From the NCBI GenBank assembly GCA_020226215.1, contig CM035234.1, positions 47,371,275-47,435,274 on the forward strand: a stretch of DNA of 64,000 bases, given 5' to 3'. Below are positions 63,628 through 64,000 of the stretch, piece after piece (within the stretch, counting starts at the first letter, position 1; each line of letters starts with the position of its first letter). Origin of the DNA: Sindora glabra. Lineage: Eukaryota; Streptophyta; Magnoliopsida; Fabales; Fabaceae. Under the pieces are notes generated by a model. It worked only from the letters and a program-made list of their open reading frames with translations. It had not been told where the DNA came from and made no database searches. A program made the translations under genes and the position numbers.

Positions 63628-63841
63628 GTGTTTGACCATTGCTCCTGTATTCACTCTATCATTAAGGATTGGAGGATATAAGTAATGTGATGTTTCTAAG
63701 ATAAGTTTGGGCTATTTGCTAATACAATATGGGAAGATTATTATATATGCCTTTCACCAACTAGAAAAACATGAAGTTAATTACCTAACACATGACCTAA
63801 AAATAGTGGCAATAATTTTTGTATTGAAAGTTTGGAGACAC
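63628..63841 (+). pseudogene. Ty3/gypsy RNase H fragment (plus strand)
   Basis: A conceptual plus-strand translation with one stop reads TIAPVFTLS, KISLGYLLIQYGKIIIYAF, HQLEKHEVNYLTHDLK and VLKVWRHYW. These match the Ty3/gypsy RNase H block 'GLGCVLMQ-GRVIAYASRQL--HE-NYPTHDLELAAVVFALK-WRHYL'. It is cut on the left by LTR G3 and on the right by a family-A LTR, so only about 70 codons remain in the window. Confidence 0.88.
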
Positions 63842-64000
63842 TATTGGGATCGAGACCCAAATAGTTATAGTGAAAATTAATCGATTCCAGCCAAAGGATC
63901 CATGCAAAATATTAGATTAGGATAAGGATTCAGTCGATACCTTTTTAGATGATTCAAAAGCTTATTCATTGATTAGCTTTTCGACTTACTTTCAATAAAA
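63842..64000 (-). mobile_element. Family-A LTR (copy A4), cut by the window edge
   Basis: It starts TATTGGGATCGAGAC and matches the first part of A1 and A3 (AATCGATTCCAGCC, GGATCCATGCAAAA, GATTAGGATAAGGATTC). Its other end is beyond the window, so solo or full-length status is unknown. Confidence 0.85.

Overview
This window looks like nuclear DNA of a flowering plant, from a repeat-rich and probably gene-poor (pericentromeric or heterochromatic) region. It is strongly AT-rich. It carries plant-type Ty3/gypsy and Ty1/copia retrotransposons, DNA-transposon derivatives and TA microsatellites. I found no host gene, tRNA, rRNA or organellar DNA. The species cannot be named from this sequence alone. 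Every coding region I can identify is transposon-derived and broken by stop codons and frameshifts. Most open reading frames over 60 codons are chance frames inside LTRs.

The main result is an insertion stratigraphy read from target-site duplications (TSDs). Element I (5951-19326, minus strand, TSD ATCTT) is a chromovirus-like (Del/Tekay-type) Ty3/gypsy element. It has 3.1 and 2.7 kb LTRs, a primer-binding site (PBS), gag, protease, RT-RNaseH, integrase and polypurine tract (PPT). Two solo LTRs of one family (A) sit in its gag in opposite orientations, 122 bp apart. Element I itself split an older Tekay-like LTR (4587-5950 plus 19332-20733).

From 20.7 to 25.3 kb the sequence is mostly unrecognisable AT-rich DNA. 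It contains a hairpin next to a TATA-like box, a short tandem duplication and one possible LTR fragment. A 1.2 kb non-autonomous hAT-like element (25335-26553) follows.

Element II (27903-53526, minus strand, TSD GATAC) is an Athila-lineage Ty3/gypsy element spread over 25.6 kb. It has been opened by solo LTRs at 33068-34725, 34763-37667 and 39325-41822. Its own 5' LTR was split by a family-B solo LTR (45932-53486, TSD TGAAA). That LTR was in turn split by two more solo LTRs (46374-48973, TSD ATATC; 49023-52347, TSD TATTA). Removing these insertions lets gag, protease, RT, RNaseH and integrase follow in the expected order.

The right arm holds a Mutator-like MITE (54503-55012). Immediately at its edge is Element III (55013-59053, minus strand, TSD AGCCT), a copia element with LTRs of only about 150-160 bp. 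It lacks integrase and has a duplicated RT/RNaseH segment. After 59 kb come a TA microsatellite, a weak unrecognised coding remnant, an LTR-like promoter segment with a tandem duplication, another Tekay-like LTR, a plus-strand gypsy RNaseH fragment, and a family-A LTR cut by the window end.

No new autonomous system is visible. The unusual content is the depth and precision of the nesting, the excess of solo LTRs, and the tandem arrays of long palindromes inside one LTR family.
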